In this document: one piece after another, positions 36,364-46,150 of the stretch | Layout: the number at the start of each line of letters is the position of its first letter | Numbering within the stretch: position 1 is the stretch's first letter | Origin: Apostichopus japonicus | Taxonomy: Eukaryota; Echinodermata; Holothuroidea; Aspidochirotida; Stichopodidae | Direction of reading: 5' to 3' | Assembly: GCF_037975245.1 (NCBI RefSeq) | Contig: NC_092570.1 | Coordinates: forward strand, 5,585,001 to 5,649,000 | Length of the DNA: 64,000 nucleotides | Position numbers and translations under genes: made by a program | Notes under the pieces: model-generated | What the model saw: only the letters and a program-made list of their open reading frames with translations | Databases searched by the model: none | What the model was told of the DNA's origin: nothing

Positions 36364-38744
36364 ACGAATGGACTCAGTACACTAACAAAATTAACTTGTG
36401 TTTGTCTCAGCAGAACATTGAACTCACAGAAAGAAGAAATAAGAAAATGACTGACCTTCAGAAAAGACGCAAACGTACCGCTTGCAACCGTTTTAGAAGG
36501 CCCCAGACTCCATCTGAGTCTGCACCACCATCCTCAACTGCAGTTGTTAACTTATCTTCTTCTACTCTTACCAGTGCAGACCTTAGGCTTCTCTCCAAAG
36601 GACTCAACTTCTGTCCTACTCCTCCAGCTTATGACCAAGCGGAACTGAGTCAAGATCTTACTCATTTCTTTCGCAGAATTCGCCTTCGTGAGTTTTTCCT
36701 AGATGATCCTCCAACTGAACGGGAACCCTTCTGCAAGAAAAGTTCTTGGATGCCTCCTAAGAACAGAGTCCCTGTTTTAGAAGCCTACACACAGGTCGTC
36801 AGCTCTGAGACTAACCAGTCAAACTCTCCTTTCCGCAGAACACACGACAACCTTCCAAGAGATGAGCGAACAGCACTCTCCTCACTGATGTCTCGCAGTG
36901 ACATTATCATCAAGCCAGCCGACAAAGGTTCTGCAGTTGTCATCCAGGATCGACAGGATTACATCAAGGAAGCCATGCGTCATCTCTCCAACAGTGATAT
37001 TTACACTCTTCTTGATTCTGATCCCACAGATATTTTCTCCCAGCAGATAAAACAGACCATCACTGATATGTACCAGCGGAACCAGATCTCTAAGAAGGCT
37101 GTTTCTTTCCTTTCTCCCACAGACTGTAAGGCAGCCAGGTTTTATCTCCTGCCCAAAATTCACAAGCCTGGCAACCCTGGTAGGCCTATCATCTCGGGCA
37201 ATGGGTCCCCCACCGAGAAGATATCCTTGTTTGTGGACCACTTCATCAAACCTCTTGTTCCTCAGATTAATTCTTATATCCATGACACTCCAGATTTCCT
37301 CAGGAAACTTGAAGATATCAAAAACCAAATCCCCAGTACAGCCATCATCGGTACTTTCGACGTCACTTCTCTGTACACCAACATCCCTCATGCTGAAGGT
37401 ATCGCAGCCACGTGTGCAGCCCTGTCTAAGAAGGTCCACCCTTGTCCACCCATCTCTGACATCAAAGCTCTCATGCAACAGGTTCTCACCAAAAACAACT
37501 TCACGTTCATGGACAAGCATTACCTTCAAAGACACGGGACAGCCATGGGAACCAGGATGGCTCCTTCCTATGCATGCCTGTTTATGTCTAGCCTTGAAGA
37601 ACGCATGCTCAGTACGGCTCCCTGCCGTCCCCTTATCTGGTGGCGCTACATTGATGACATCTTCTTCATTTGGACCAGTGATGAGGATAGCCTGCTCACC
37701 TTCATCAATCACATCAATTCTTTCCACAGCACCATCAAATTCACCTCTGATTACTCTCACCAACAGGTTAACTTTCTCGATGTGACTGTTCGCAAGGAAC
37801 ACGGTTCTCTCTCTACAGACTTATACACCAAGCCCACAGACACACACCAGTATCTCCATTCTTCAAGCTGCCATCCCCGTCACTGCAAGTCTGGAATTGC
37901 CTACAGTCAAGCACTTCGTCTTCGTCGCATTTGCTCTAACAATTCCTCTTTCATTCGCCATACAGATGCTTTGGAAAAACACCTTATTGCCAGGGGCCAT
38001 AGTGCCAGAAGGGTGCGTGAAGCCATTCAGAGAGTCCGCTCCCTTTCCAGATCATCTACTTTGGCAGTGAAGGACAAAAAGGGACGAGATTGCGACAACA
38101 AGCTGCCCCTCGTTGTTACTTTCCACCCTAATCTTCCTCCCCTTCAGAAAATCACCTCTAACAACCACAACATTCTCCTCACTTCAGATAGACTCCAACG
38201 AGCCGTCCCTGAAAAACCCATCATCGCCTACAGACGACCACGCAACCTACGAGACCTTCTTGTACGTGCTGCTGTTCCACCTCTAACTTCTAACCCCACA
38301 CCCATTCAGCATGGTACCTTCAAATGTGATCGTACTTCGAGATGCATCGTCTGCAGCCACCACATTGTTGAATCCAATTCCATCACCAGCCACAGCATGC
38401 AACTCACACACAAGACTAAGGGTCACATCACTTGCACTACCACCAATGTCATCTATCTGATCTCTTGTAGAGTTTGCGGCATCCAGTATGTTGGCGAAAC
38501 CAAAACCACCCTCAAGAAGCGATTCTATGGTCACAGATCCACAGTCAACACCATGAAGACTGAGACCCCAGTTGGAGAACATTTTAACCTTCCCAACCAT
38601 ACCATTAACGACATGTCCCTACAGGGGATTGAATCCTTAGGTAGCCGTCCTGACCTAGTACGTATCAGCAGAGAGAGGCTCTGGATGCAACGCCTTCGTA
38701 CCATTCAACCTCATGGGCTGAACATTCAGGAAGGACATGACTAA
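36363..38744 (+). pseudogene. PLE unit C, ORF lacking its N-terminus
   Basis: Open from the junction to the stop at 38742-38744. It starts about 103 codons into the element ORF (DEWTQYTNKIN) and retains the whole reverse transcriptase and GIY-YIG domains. No promoter or native start lies upstream, since the fused sequence is the inverted unit B; an internal ATG (ATGACTGACCTTCAG, near 36448) could open a 760-codon product. It differs from the other units by a silent C at 37379 (T at 40637 in D). Confidence 0.9.
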
Positions 38745-39158
38745 CCTTCCTCTGTTCCCTACTCCTTCTCCCCTTTCTCCCTCCCCCCTTTCACTCTTCC
38801 TCTCACAGCTCTCTTCCCCTCCATTTTTCTTCACACCTTTCTGTCTTTGTCCCTCTCCAGTTTATTCCTTACCCTGTGCCTTTAATCCTCTCTTTGTCCC
38901 TCCACAGTTTATCTCCTTCCTCTCCTCTTCTCCTGTTGCTTTCTACTTATAATCCCCTTTCATCCATCTCATTGTGTTCACCGTGCTCATTAACCTGTCT
39001 GTATTCTGTGCGTGTTTTTGTCCCCTCTGTTACTGTAACTTGTCATTTAGCCTCTGAAGAAGATCCTGCTAGGATCGAAACGTCAGGCCAACTTACTTTT
39101 ACACATTCTATTACACAGGCTCTCTAGTGGATAAGCAGTTTGCTAACAGTTTTATTTC
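38745..39158 (+). repeat. PLE terminal repeat (pseudo-LTR) between units C and D
   Basis: Identical by eye to 42003-42416. It has a long CT-rich tract, then TGTTACTGTAACTTGTCA, the hammerhead motif, and AACAGTTTTATTTCA at the unit boundary. It forms the 5' repeat of the only complete copy (D), so D has the repeat-ORF-repeat layout typical of PLEs. Confidence 0.9.
39050..39088 (+). ncRNA. Minimal hammerhead ribozyme motif in PLE repeat (C/D)
   Basis: Same 39-nt motif as at 34556-34594 on the plus strand. Predicted cleavage is between 39084 and 39085. Every conserved core position is present. Confidence 0.85.
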
Positions 39159-39311
39159 ATTTTGTTTTTCAGCTGCTCTGTTACTGTATCCCTTCGGGTG
39201 ATCCTCCTTATCTACTTTGTACTTTGTATTTGTACTTGTACTTGTATTTGTATTCTTGTGTTTCAGTTTTTCATTTCATTTTTATCATTTACTCATCCCG
39301 CTGCTTTCACC

Positions 39312-42002
39312 ATGTCTCACCATTTTCTTTTGTTTCAGAAGCTCAGAAAATTGATGCAGAAATCCCAGCGCTATTCTTTCCATCTTTCCAACTACAGGTT
39401 CTACTCTCTCTCTCGCATTATTCCCTCAGGTCTACAGGTTACACACCAACCAGCACTAGGGACACTCTCTCCAGGACTCCAGAGAGAGTGGAACCGAGTC
39501 TTACACAGCACCTCCATCCGTCTCATCAACATCCTCACCAAACACTGCCAATTGTCCTTAGATAGCCTCAACGATGATATCCTGAGGCTGAAGCTTGAAT
39601 TACAGTCATGCTGCACCGATGACGAATGGACTCAGTACACTAACAAAATTAACTTGTGTTTGTCTCAGCAGAACATTGAACTCACAGAAAGAAGAAATAA
39701 GAAAATGACTGACCTTCAGAAAAGACGCAAACGTACCGCTTGCAACCGTTTTAGAAGGCCCCAGACTCCATCTGAGTCTGCACCACCATCCTCAACTGCA
39801 GTTGTTAACTTATCTTCTTCTACTCTTACCAGTGCAGACCTTAGGCTTCTCTCCAAAGGACTCAACTTCTGTCCTACTCCTCCAGCTTATGACCAAGCGG
39901 AACTGAGTCAAGATCTTACTCATTTCTTTCGCAGAATTCGCCTTCGTGAGTTTTTCCTAGATGATCCTCCAACTGAACGGGAACCCTTCTGCAAGAAAAG
40001 TTCTTGGATGCCTCCTAAGAACAGAGTCCCTGTTTTAGAAGCCTACACACAGGTCGTCAGCTCTGAGACTAACCAGTCAAACTCTCCTTTCCGCAGAACA
40101 CACGACAACCTTCCAAGAGATGAGCGAACAGCACTCTCCTCACTGATGTCTCGCAGTGACATTATCATCAAGCCAGCCGACAAAGGTTCTGCAGTTGTCA
40201 TCCAGGATCGACAGGATTACATCAAGGAAGCCATGCGTCATCTCTCCAACAGTGATATTTACACTCTTCTTGATTCTGATCCCACAGATATTTTCTCCCA
40301 GCAGATAAAACAGACCATCACTGATATGTACCAGCGGAACCAGATCTCTAAGAAGGCTGTTTCTTTCCTTTCTCCCACAGACTGTAAGGCAGCCAGGTTT
40401 TATCTCCTGCCCAAAATTCACAAGCCTGGCAACCCTGGTAGGCCTATCATCTCGGGCAATGGGTCCCCCACCGAGAAGATATCCTTGTTTGTGGACCACT
40501 TCATCAAACCTCTTGTTCCTCAGATTAATTCTTATATCCATGACACTCCAGATTTCCTCAGGAAACTTGAAGATATCAAAAACCAAATCCCCAGTACAGC
40601 CATCATCGGTACTTTCGACGTCACTTCTCTGTACACTAACATCCCTCATGCTGAAGGTATCGCAGCCACGTGTGCAGCCCTGTCTAAGAAGGTCCACCCT
40701 TGTCCACCCATCTCTGACATCAAAGCTCTCATGCAACAGGTTCTCACCAAAAACAACTTCACGTTCATGGACAAGCATTACCTTCAAAGACACGGGACAG
40801 CCATGGGAACCAGGATGGCTCCTTCCTATGCATGCCTGTTTATGTCTAGCCTTGAAGAACGCATGCTCAGTACGGCTCCCTGCCGTCCCCTTATCTGGTG
40901 GCGCTACATTGATGACATCTTCTTCATTTGGACCAGTGATGAGGATAGCCTGCTCACCTTCATCAATCACATCAATTCTTTCCACAGCACCATCAAATTC
41001 ACCTCTGATTACTCTCACCAACAGGTTAACTTTCTCGATGTGACTGTTCGCAAGGAACACGGTTCTCTCTCTACAGACTTATACACCAAGCCCACAGACA
41101 CACACCAGTATCTCCATTCTTCAAGCTGCCATCCCCGTCACTGCAAGTCTGGAATTGCCTACAGTCAAGCACTTCGTCTTCGTCGCATTTGCTCTAACAA
41201 TTCCTCTTTCATTCGCCATACAGATGCTTTGGAAAAACACCTTATTGCCAGGGGCCATAGTGCCAGAAGGGTGCGTGAAGCCATTCAGAGAGTCCGCTCC
41301 CTTTCCAGATCATCTACTTTGGCAGTGAAGGACAAAAAGGGACGAGATTGCGACAACAAGCTGCCCCTCGTTGTTACTTTCCACCCTAATCTTCCTCCCC
41401 TTCAGAAAATCACCTCTAACAACCACAACATTCTCCTCACTTCAGATAGACTCCAACGAGCCGTCCCTGAAAAACCCATCATCGCCTACAGACGACCACG
41501 CAACCTACGAGACCTTCTTGTACGTGCTGCTGTTCCACCTCTAACTTCTAACCCCACACCCATTCAGCATGGTACCTTCAAATGTGATCGTACTTCGAGA
41601 TGCATCGTCTGCAGCCACCACATTGTTGAATCCAATTCCATCACCAGCCACAGCATGCAACTCACACACAAGACTAAGGGTCACATCACTTGCACTACCA
41701 CCAATGTCATCTATCTGATCTCTTGTAGAGTTTGCGGCATCCAGTATGTTGGCGAAACCAAAACCACCCTCAAGAAGCGATTCTATGGTCACAGATCCAC
41801 AGTCAACACCATGAAGACTGAGACCCCAGTTGGAGAACATTTTAACCTTCCCAACCATACCATTAACGACATGTCCCTACAGGGGATTGAATCCTTAGGT
41901 AGCCGTCCTGACCTAGTACGTATCAGCAGAGAGAGGCTCTGGATGCAACGCCTTCGTACCATTCAACCTCATGGGCTGAACATTCAGGAAGGACATGACT
42001 AA
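39312..42002 (+). CDS. PLE unit D: intact Penelope-type reverse transcriptase with C-terminal GIY-YIG endonuclease (896 aa)
   Basis: Copies the element RNA at a nicked target; GIY-YIG makes the nick. The frame is open from 39162, but the first ATG is at 39312 (CACCATGTCTCAC). Blocks in order: a basic N-terminal region; KPADKGSAVV; LPKIHKPGNPGRPII; FDVTSLYTNIP; GTAMGTRMAPSYACLF; catalytic YIDD at about 532-535; NFLDVTV; YTKPTDTHQYL; then a Cys-rich stretch (CIVC, CTTTNVIYLISCRVC) and GIY-YIG (Tyr near 801 in NVIYLISC, Tyr near 812 in QYVGET, Arg near 823 in KKRFYGHRS, HFNLPNH). The LPKIHKP block and GIY-YIG pairing are diagnostic of Penelope-like elements. There are no stops or frameshifts and both repeats are present, so this unit looks competent. 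A T-rich tract ending CAG at 39173 and another at about 39338 could be splice acceptors. Confidence 0.95.
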   Translation: MSHHFLLFQKLRKLMQKSQRYSFHLSNYRFYSLSRIIPSGLQVTHQPALGTLSPGLQREWNRVLHSTSIRLINILTKHCQLSLDSLNDDILRLKLELQSCCTDDEWTQYTNKINLCLSQQNIELTERRNKKMTDLQKRRKRTACNRFRRPQTPSESAPPSSTAVVNLSSSTLTSADLRLLSKGLNFCPTPPAYDQAELSQDLTHFFRRIRLREFFLDDPPTEREPFCKKSSWMPPKNRVPVLEAYTQVVSSETNQSNSPFRRTHDNLPRDERTALSSLMSRSDIIIKPADKGSAVVIQDRQDYIKEAMRHLSNSDIYTLLDSDPTDIFSQQIKQTITDMYQRNQISKKAVSFLSPTDCKAARFYLLPKIHKPGNPGRPIISGNGSPTEKISLFVDHFIKPLVPQINSYIHDTPDFLRKLEDIKNQIPSTAIIGTFDVTSLYTNIPHAEGIAATCAALSKKVHPCPPISDIKALMQQVLTKNNFTFMDKHYLQRHGTAMGTRMAPSYACLFMSSLEERMLSTAPCRPLIWWRYIDDIFFIWTSDEDSLLTFINHINSFHSTIKFTSDYSHQQVNFLDVTVRKEHGSLSTDLYTKPTDTHQYLHSSSCHPRHCKSGIAYSQALRLRRICSNNSSFIRHTDALEKHLIARGHSARRVREAIQRVRSLSRSSTLAVKDKKGRDCDNKLPLVVTFHPNLPPLQKITSNNHNILLTSDRLQRAVPEKPIIAYRRPRNLRDLLVRAAVPPLTSNPTPIQHGTFKCDRTSRCIVCSHHIVESNSITSHSMQLTHKTKGHITCTTTNVIYLISCRVCGIQYVGETKTTLKKRFYGHRSTVNTMKTETPVGEHFNLPNHTINDMSLQGIESLGSRPDLVRISRERLWMQRLRTIQPHGLNIQEGHD

Positions 42003-42416
42003 CCTTCCTCTGTTCCCTACTCCTTCTCCCCTTTCTCCCTCCCCCCTTTCACTCTTCCTCTCACAGCTCTCTTCCCCTCCATTTTTCTTCACACCTTTCT
42101 GTCTTTGTCCCTCTCCAGTTTATTCCTTACCCTGTGCCTTTAATCCTCTCTTTGTCCCTCCACAGTTTATCTCCTTCCTCTCCTCTTCTCCTGTTGCTTT
42201 CTACTTATAATCCCCTTTCATCCATCTCATTGTGTTCACCGTGCTCATTAACCTGTCTGTATTCTGTGCGTGTTTTTGTCCCCTCTGTTACTGTAACTTG
42301 TCATTTAGCCTCTGAAGAAGATCCTGCTAGGATCGAAACGTCAGGCCAACTTACTTTTACACATTCTATTACACAGGCTCTCTAGTGGATAAGCAGTTTG
42401 CTAACAGTTTTATTTC
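42003..42416 (+). repeat. PLE 3' terminal repeat of unit D
   Basis: Copy of 38745-39158, ending at TTTTATTTCA directly against the right target duplication. Defines the true 3' end of the element. Confidence 0.9.
42308..42346 (+). ncRNA. Minimal hammerhead ribozyme motif in PLE 3' repeat (D)
   Basis: Third intact copy, exactly 3,258 bp after the C/D motif. Cleavage at both would release a unit-length RNA. Confidence 0.85.
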
Positions 42417-42429
42417 AAAATGAAAACAT
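42417..42429. repeat. Right target-site duplication of the Penelope composite
   Basis: AAAATGAAAACAT, identical to 32063-32075, followed by CTCAAATATGAACCC host sequence. Confidence 0.85.
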
Positions 42430-42534
42430 CTCAAATATGAACCCAATTTTGATTTATTTCTTGTGTCATATATCAAATGTATTAAACATAAATGTAAATA
42501 AAGTAAATACTATAGGCCACTGTATGTATTACAG

Positions 42535-42700
42535 TATGTATTACTTCCGCTTCGCGTCACCGGCTCTTATTTCCGTTCTGACGTCTTTCCCTATAAGATA
42601 AATCCAACTTTCCAGCATTGACGTCTGTATAACACAGCCGTCTAACGTGAAAAAGATTTTTCGGGAGGTCGTTTCAAGAGCAATGGCCATTTTAGCAGAA
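42535..42700 (+). promoter_or_regulatory. Promoter-like block (ETS, ATF/CREB and YY1-type motifs)
   Basis: Within about 160 bp: ACTTCCGC (42543-42550, ETS-type GCGGAAGT on the other strand), a second TTTCCG, TGACGTC at 42579-42585 and again at 42619-42625, and ATGGCCATTTTAG (YY1-like). No TATA box, and CpG is more frequent than nearby. No gene is seen to the left, so PABIR about 5.8 kb downstream is the nearest plus-strand candidate. Speculative. Confidence 0.35.
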
Positions 42701-42753
42701 AATCTAACTAGGAACTAGCTAACTTTTATGAGGCATCATCGTGTGTACAGATA

Positions 42754-42790
42754 GAAGACTAGGTGGGTTGATTCTCGAATCCTAGTCTTC
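42754..42790. repeat. 10-bp hairpin GAAGACTAGG/CCTAGTCTTC
   Basis: Perfect arms at 42754-42763 and 42781-42790 around a 17-nt loop, just downstream of the promoter-like block. Function unknown. Confidence 0.6.
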
Positions 42791-42799
42791 CAAGATACT

Positions 42800-43640
42800 A
42801 CTGTATCACAGAAATGTAATTTTGGGGCAAGTTTATATTCGACAGAGGACGCCGAAATAATTAAGCGTTTCAGCAGCTACTGGCCGGCGCGGCCGCTTGG
42901 ACCTGGGTTTTAAGTTCAGTGGCATGGGGTTGGACGACTAGTACCGACCAAAATTGATCACTCTTCTGCTGGCGAAGTGGCTATTATTGATATTATACAC
43001 CCCCCCCCCCTTAGGTCCATGTACTCCATAAATTCAATGGCTAAATCCATCTAGATGTCCAAAGGAGCCCCTTCTTTACTCTGTCGTCAGGCCCACCAAA
43101 AATAGTTTCAGCTGTCCATGTACAAATGACATCAATCAAATAGCCTCATGGACTGTCAAATAGGGCTTTCCGGATCAGAAGTCGGGCGTGAATTCTAACT
43201 CCAATGGACAGTAACTATCCAGCAAAAATGTTATTATGTGTTACTCAAATTTAGCCAAACTCAAAGTTAATTGGGGGCCACGAAAATGATGTAGTTATAA
43301 AGAAACTTTAGGGACGGAACGGTTAAATGTCCAAGATGAGGGTATGGGTGGGGGTTCAGCTTCTATGTTGGAAGGGCTAGAGGCTTATCAAGGGGTTTGT
43401 AAAGAAGGATGTGGCCCTGTGGTCGCTAAAGCAGACTTCTAGTGAAGGGGATCTGGAGGTTCTCTCCTACTAGGAAAATGGGGCTTGACTCTTGTCTGCA
43501 TTCTAAGGAATATTTAGACGATACATTAGGTTTATAATTGGGACTAAACGCAGTGTAGTACTAATAATTACTCTTGAATTTTTGTGTGATGTTGGGAAGG
43601 GAAGTGCCAACTCCTCCACCCCTCCCCTTCCTATCCTCCT
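42800..43640. other. Spacer before the hAT-like element
   Basis: No gene or clear repeat recognised, apart from a C-run near 43000. Confidence 0.55.
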
Positions 43641-43648
43641 CCCCACCC

Positions 43649-44986
43649 CAGTGGCGTAGCCAAGGGGGGGGGGGCGTGGGGGCGACAGCCCCCATGAAAG
43701 CTTGTCGCCCCCCATGATTGGGATTTTGGGTGTCGTAAAAAAATTACATGTGCGAAAAATATATCATTGATCTGAATGGTTTCGAATCACCATGATGACC
43801 ACTCATGAACGACCCTTCGACCGCGGTCCGGCAGTAGGCTATAGTTGCTGAAAAACGGACGTGACATAGCGGTAGGCCGGGTTTTCACTTCTGGGACGTA
43901 TACCCTGATGCTATTAAAACCGCTAAAAATACAAATTTTCAAGAAAGGAGACAATACAATCGCTGAGAATCAGTCTATCACCCTAATAATGTCTCAGACG
44001 CAATCTTTGATCATGTCAGTTTGACATATAGTTCGGTCATTCAGTATGTTACTTGGCTGAAAGCCCAGTCAATCTTTCCTTATTTTCCACGCGCAATTTG
44101 CAGATTTGTCGAAAAATGTCAATGCCGGTGTCAAACTCACAATTTTGTGGTATGACTCTTAGGACGGCAAGTCGAGAAACTCACATGCAGTCGCGGCGGA
44201 TAGCTTCCTTCGCTTATAGTATGTCCGGGGACATTTTGGGGCATCGTTCCTATAGGCCTATATCTGAGGCCCTGGGGTCATACTTGATCGACTTGGTGCA
44301 ATATATTGTGCCCATTTCGAAGTAAATGTATTCACAGATTGTTAGTTGCGATGGGTTTGAACAAATGAGGGGTATTCTATCCTGAAACATTGGGCAAAAT
44401 GGGGCTGGGGTTTCCAGTTCGCCGCATCATTTGTCAACTTGCACTGGGTTTTAATGTTGATGTCAATTGGAATCACTGATAACAGAAATAATCCACCAAA
44501 AATTAAGGTCGCATGAACTTTATTGCAGATTTCCTGAGTGACGAATTTGTAATTTTCTCCCGAAATCACGCAACTAGATGGCTGCTATCCAGCCTGGCAA
44601 GTGCCATCTCCAGCGATCTGGCAGATATTGAAATCTGAAATTTTCTTGGTACGCTGCGAGCCAACCGATGGTGGCGCTCCGCTTAGATAGTACTTGCGGC
44701 CGGAATACTCGAACAGATTACGCCCCCCCCCCCCCCACGTTTGAAATCGGATTGACGTGCGGAAAAGACACTTCCCAAGTCTTGTAAGCAGGGGCGCCCC
44801 TGCTTACAAGACTTGGGAAGTGTCATTTCCGACGATCTAGGAGGCCTTTTTAGCTAAAAATTCCGTTACGCTGCGCGCCAACCCATGGTGGCGCTCCGCT
44901 TAGATAGTAACAAGACGCCCTCCCATGAAATGGTCAAGCCACCCAGCGCCCCCCCCCCCACTGAAATAATCATGGCTACGCCACTG
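43649..44986. mobile_element. Nonautonomous hAT-type element, 1,338 bp
   Basis: Starts CAGTGGCGTAGCCA and ends TGGCTACGCCACTG (14-bp perfect terminal inverted repeat). It is flanked by the 8-bp duplication CCCCACCC (43641-43648 and 44987-44994). CAGTGGCGTAGC termini plus an 8-bp duplication point to hAT. No transposase frame. Inside are a 58-bp perfect palindrome (44767-44824) and a diverged direct repeat containing ATGGTGGCGCTCCGCTTAGA (about 44650-44700 and 44866-44909). Confidence 0.88.
44767..44824. repeat. 58-bp perfect palindrome with no spacer
   Basis: 29-bp arms meet at GGGGC|GCCCC (44795|44796); the left arm begins GACACTTCCCAAGTC. Past a single mismatch the arms extend a further five or six bases on each side. 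Such an arm-to-arm join without a loop is typical of hairpin resolution. Confidence 0.95.
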
Positions 44987-44994
44987 CCCCACCC

Positions 44995-46150
44995 CCCCCC
45001 CCCCCCCACATACCTTAGATCCATATCTGAAGGCGTCCTGCGCCAGGTGGTGGTCTATTTTTCATTCGACTGACTGTAAACAAAATGCATGACAATGGAG
45101 GTGTTGGCCATTCCCTTTAAGTTTCCCCTTGCCGGCCACACCCAATTTCGCGCCATTGATGGTGAACGCCTGAAATGGTTTAACCTCACAAACATTTGCC
45201 GTCACACTGCAGCTGAATTTTTTTTACTAGCAATACATTCACATCCAATTCTGGGCTGAACTTAAACAGAGAAAGTCAATGATGTGGTAGTGTACGATTG
45301 CCTTCGACTAACGAGAGTGAGGCAGATTGGCTTTCACCAAAGGAAACCATCGAACATAACAGTGTTCTAGTGGGCGAAAATATAGGAGACTCAAATAAAC
45401 CGTTTTATCTTAGCGCGTGACGAAGTTTTGTGTTTCTTTTAAAATAGAAGTCTACAATAATGTAGTAGTTTCAAAAAACTACACTCCAAGCTGTGGGAGA
45501 ATGTAAGTGTTCATTGCAACATGTTACGATAGGTTGTATTGGCCTAAGTTGAGCTGTCATGGACAAAAGTATGTTATTGTTCCCAGTAATGACGGGCCGA
45601 GGCCAATGTTACGATTAGCACTAACAGTAACACTCAAGTAACCCTAGGCTACAACAAGGCTACCACTAGCCTTCTAAGTTCTAGGCTTACTTGCATGCCT
45701 AATGATTGCTGGTTGAACTAAGTAGTCTAGTATCATAGGCTTAGAACTTTTTGATAGAAGTAATTTAACAAGAAGTTACAGAAATTGTAGCTATTTACCC
45801 GATTGTTGGTTGAATAAGCATGGTGTTCTTTCTTCAATTTATTCAGTTTGCGAACATTAAAAAAAAGAGATGGGAAAAATTGTAATGTTTACATCTTTTC
45901 CAGTTTTCAAGAAATTCAGGTTTTAAATGTGCAAAATCTCTGAAGTGCTCTTCAAATGATTAATTGAAATAATTTTCTTTTAACTTACATACATGTTTCC
46001 CCATTCATCACCTTTTGTCCTTTAACAAATTCCAAATGGATAGTAAACATGTTACTTTTAGCCGCAGAAGTTTGATCCTTTTCTGTTGGGCTTTGTGTTG
46101 CTTCTGAGGAACTGATTCAACGTTTTCTGTGTTAGACTCAGTATAGTAAA
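44995..46150. other. Intergenic / possible PABIR upstream region
   Basis: Contains TTTCGCGCCATTGATGG near 45147, which combines an E2F-like TTTCGCGC with a YY1-like GCCAT; it is an alternative promoter candidate. Otherwise nothing recognised. Confidence 0.4.

Larger units (their letters stand above)
32073..42416. mobile_element. Composite Penelope-like element: four units of one 3,258-bp element, inverted and tandem
   Basis: On the minus strand, reading from 36363 to 32073, come unit B (5'-truncated) and unit A (3'-truncated), head to tail. On the plus strand, from 36361 to 42416, come unit C (5'-truncated) and unit D (complete), head to tail. The unit length is 3,258 bp, measured three ways (hammerheads at 39050 and 42308; CATGCTGAATGGG at 32073 and 35331; D itself 39159-42416). 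The inverted arms 32073-36363 and 37281-41571 pair base for base (coordinates sum to 73,644) around a 917-bp spacer. The block is flanked by one target duplication. The protein, a Penelope-type reverse transcriptase plus GIY-YIG, identifies the family. Confidence 0.93.

Noticed and set aside
37201-37785. 194-codon frame within the PLE units
   Set aside because: A +1-frame shadow of the RT ORF, present in every unit because the DNA is the same.
32073-42416. Assembly artefact explaining the inverted PLE array
   Set aside because: Matching target-site duplications at the outer edges and microhomology at the inner junction are hard to get from a misassembly; long-read confirmation was not available, so this is not fully excluded.
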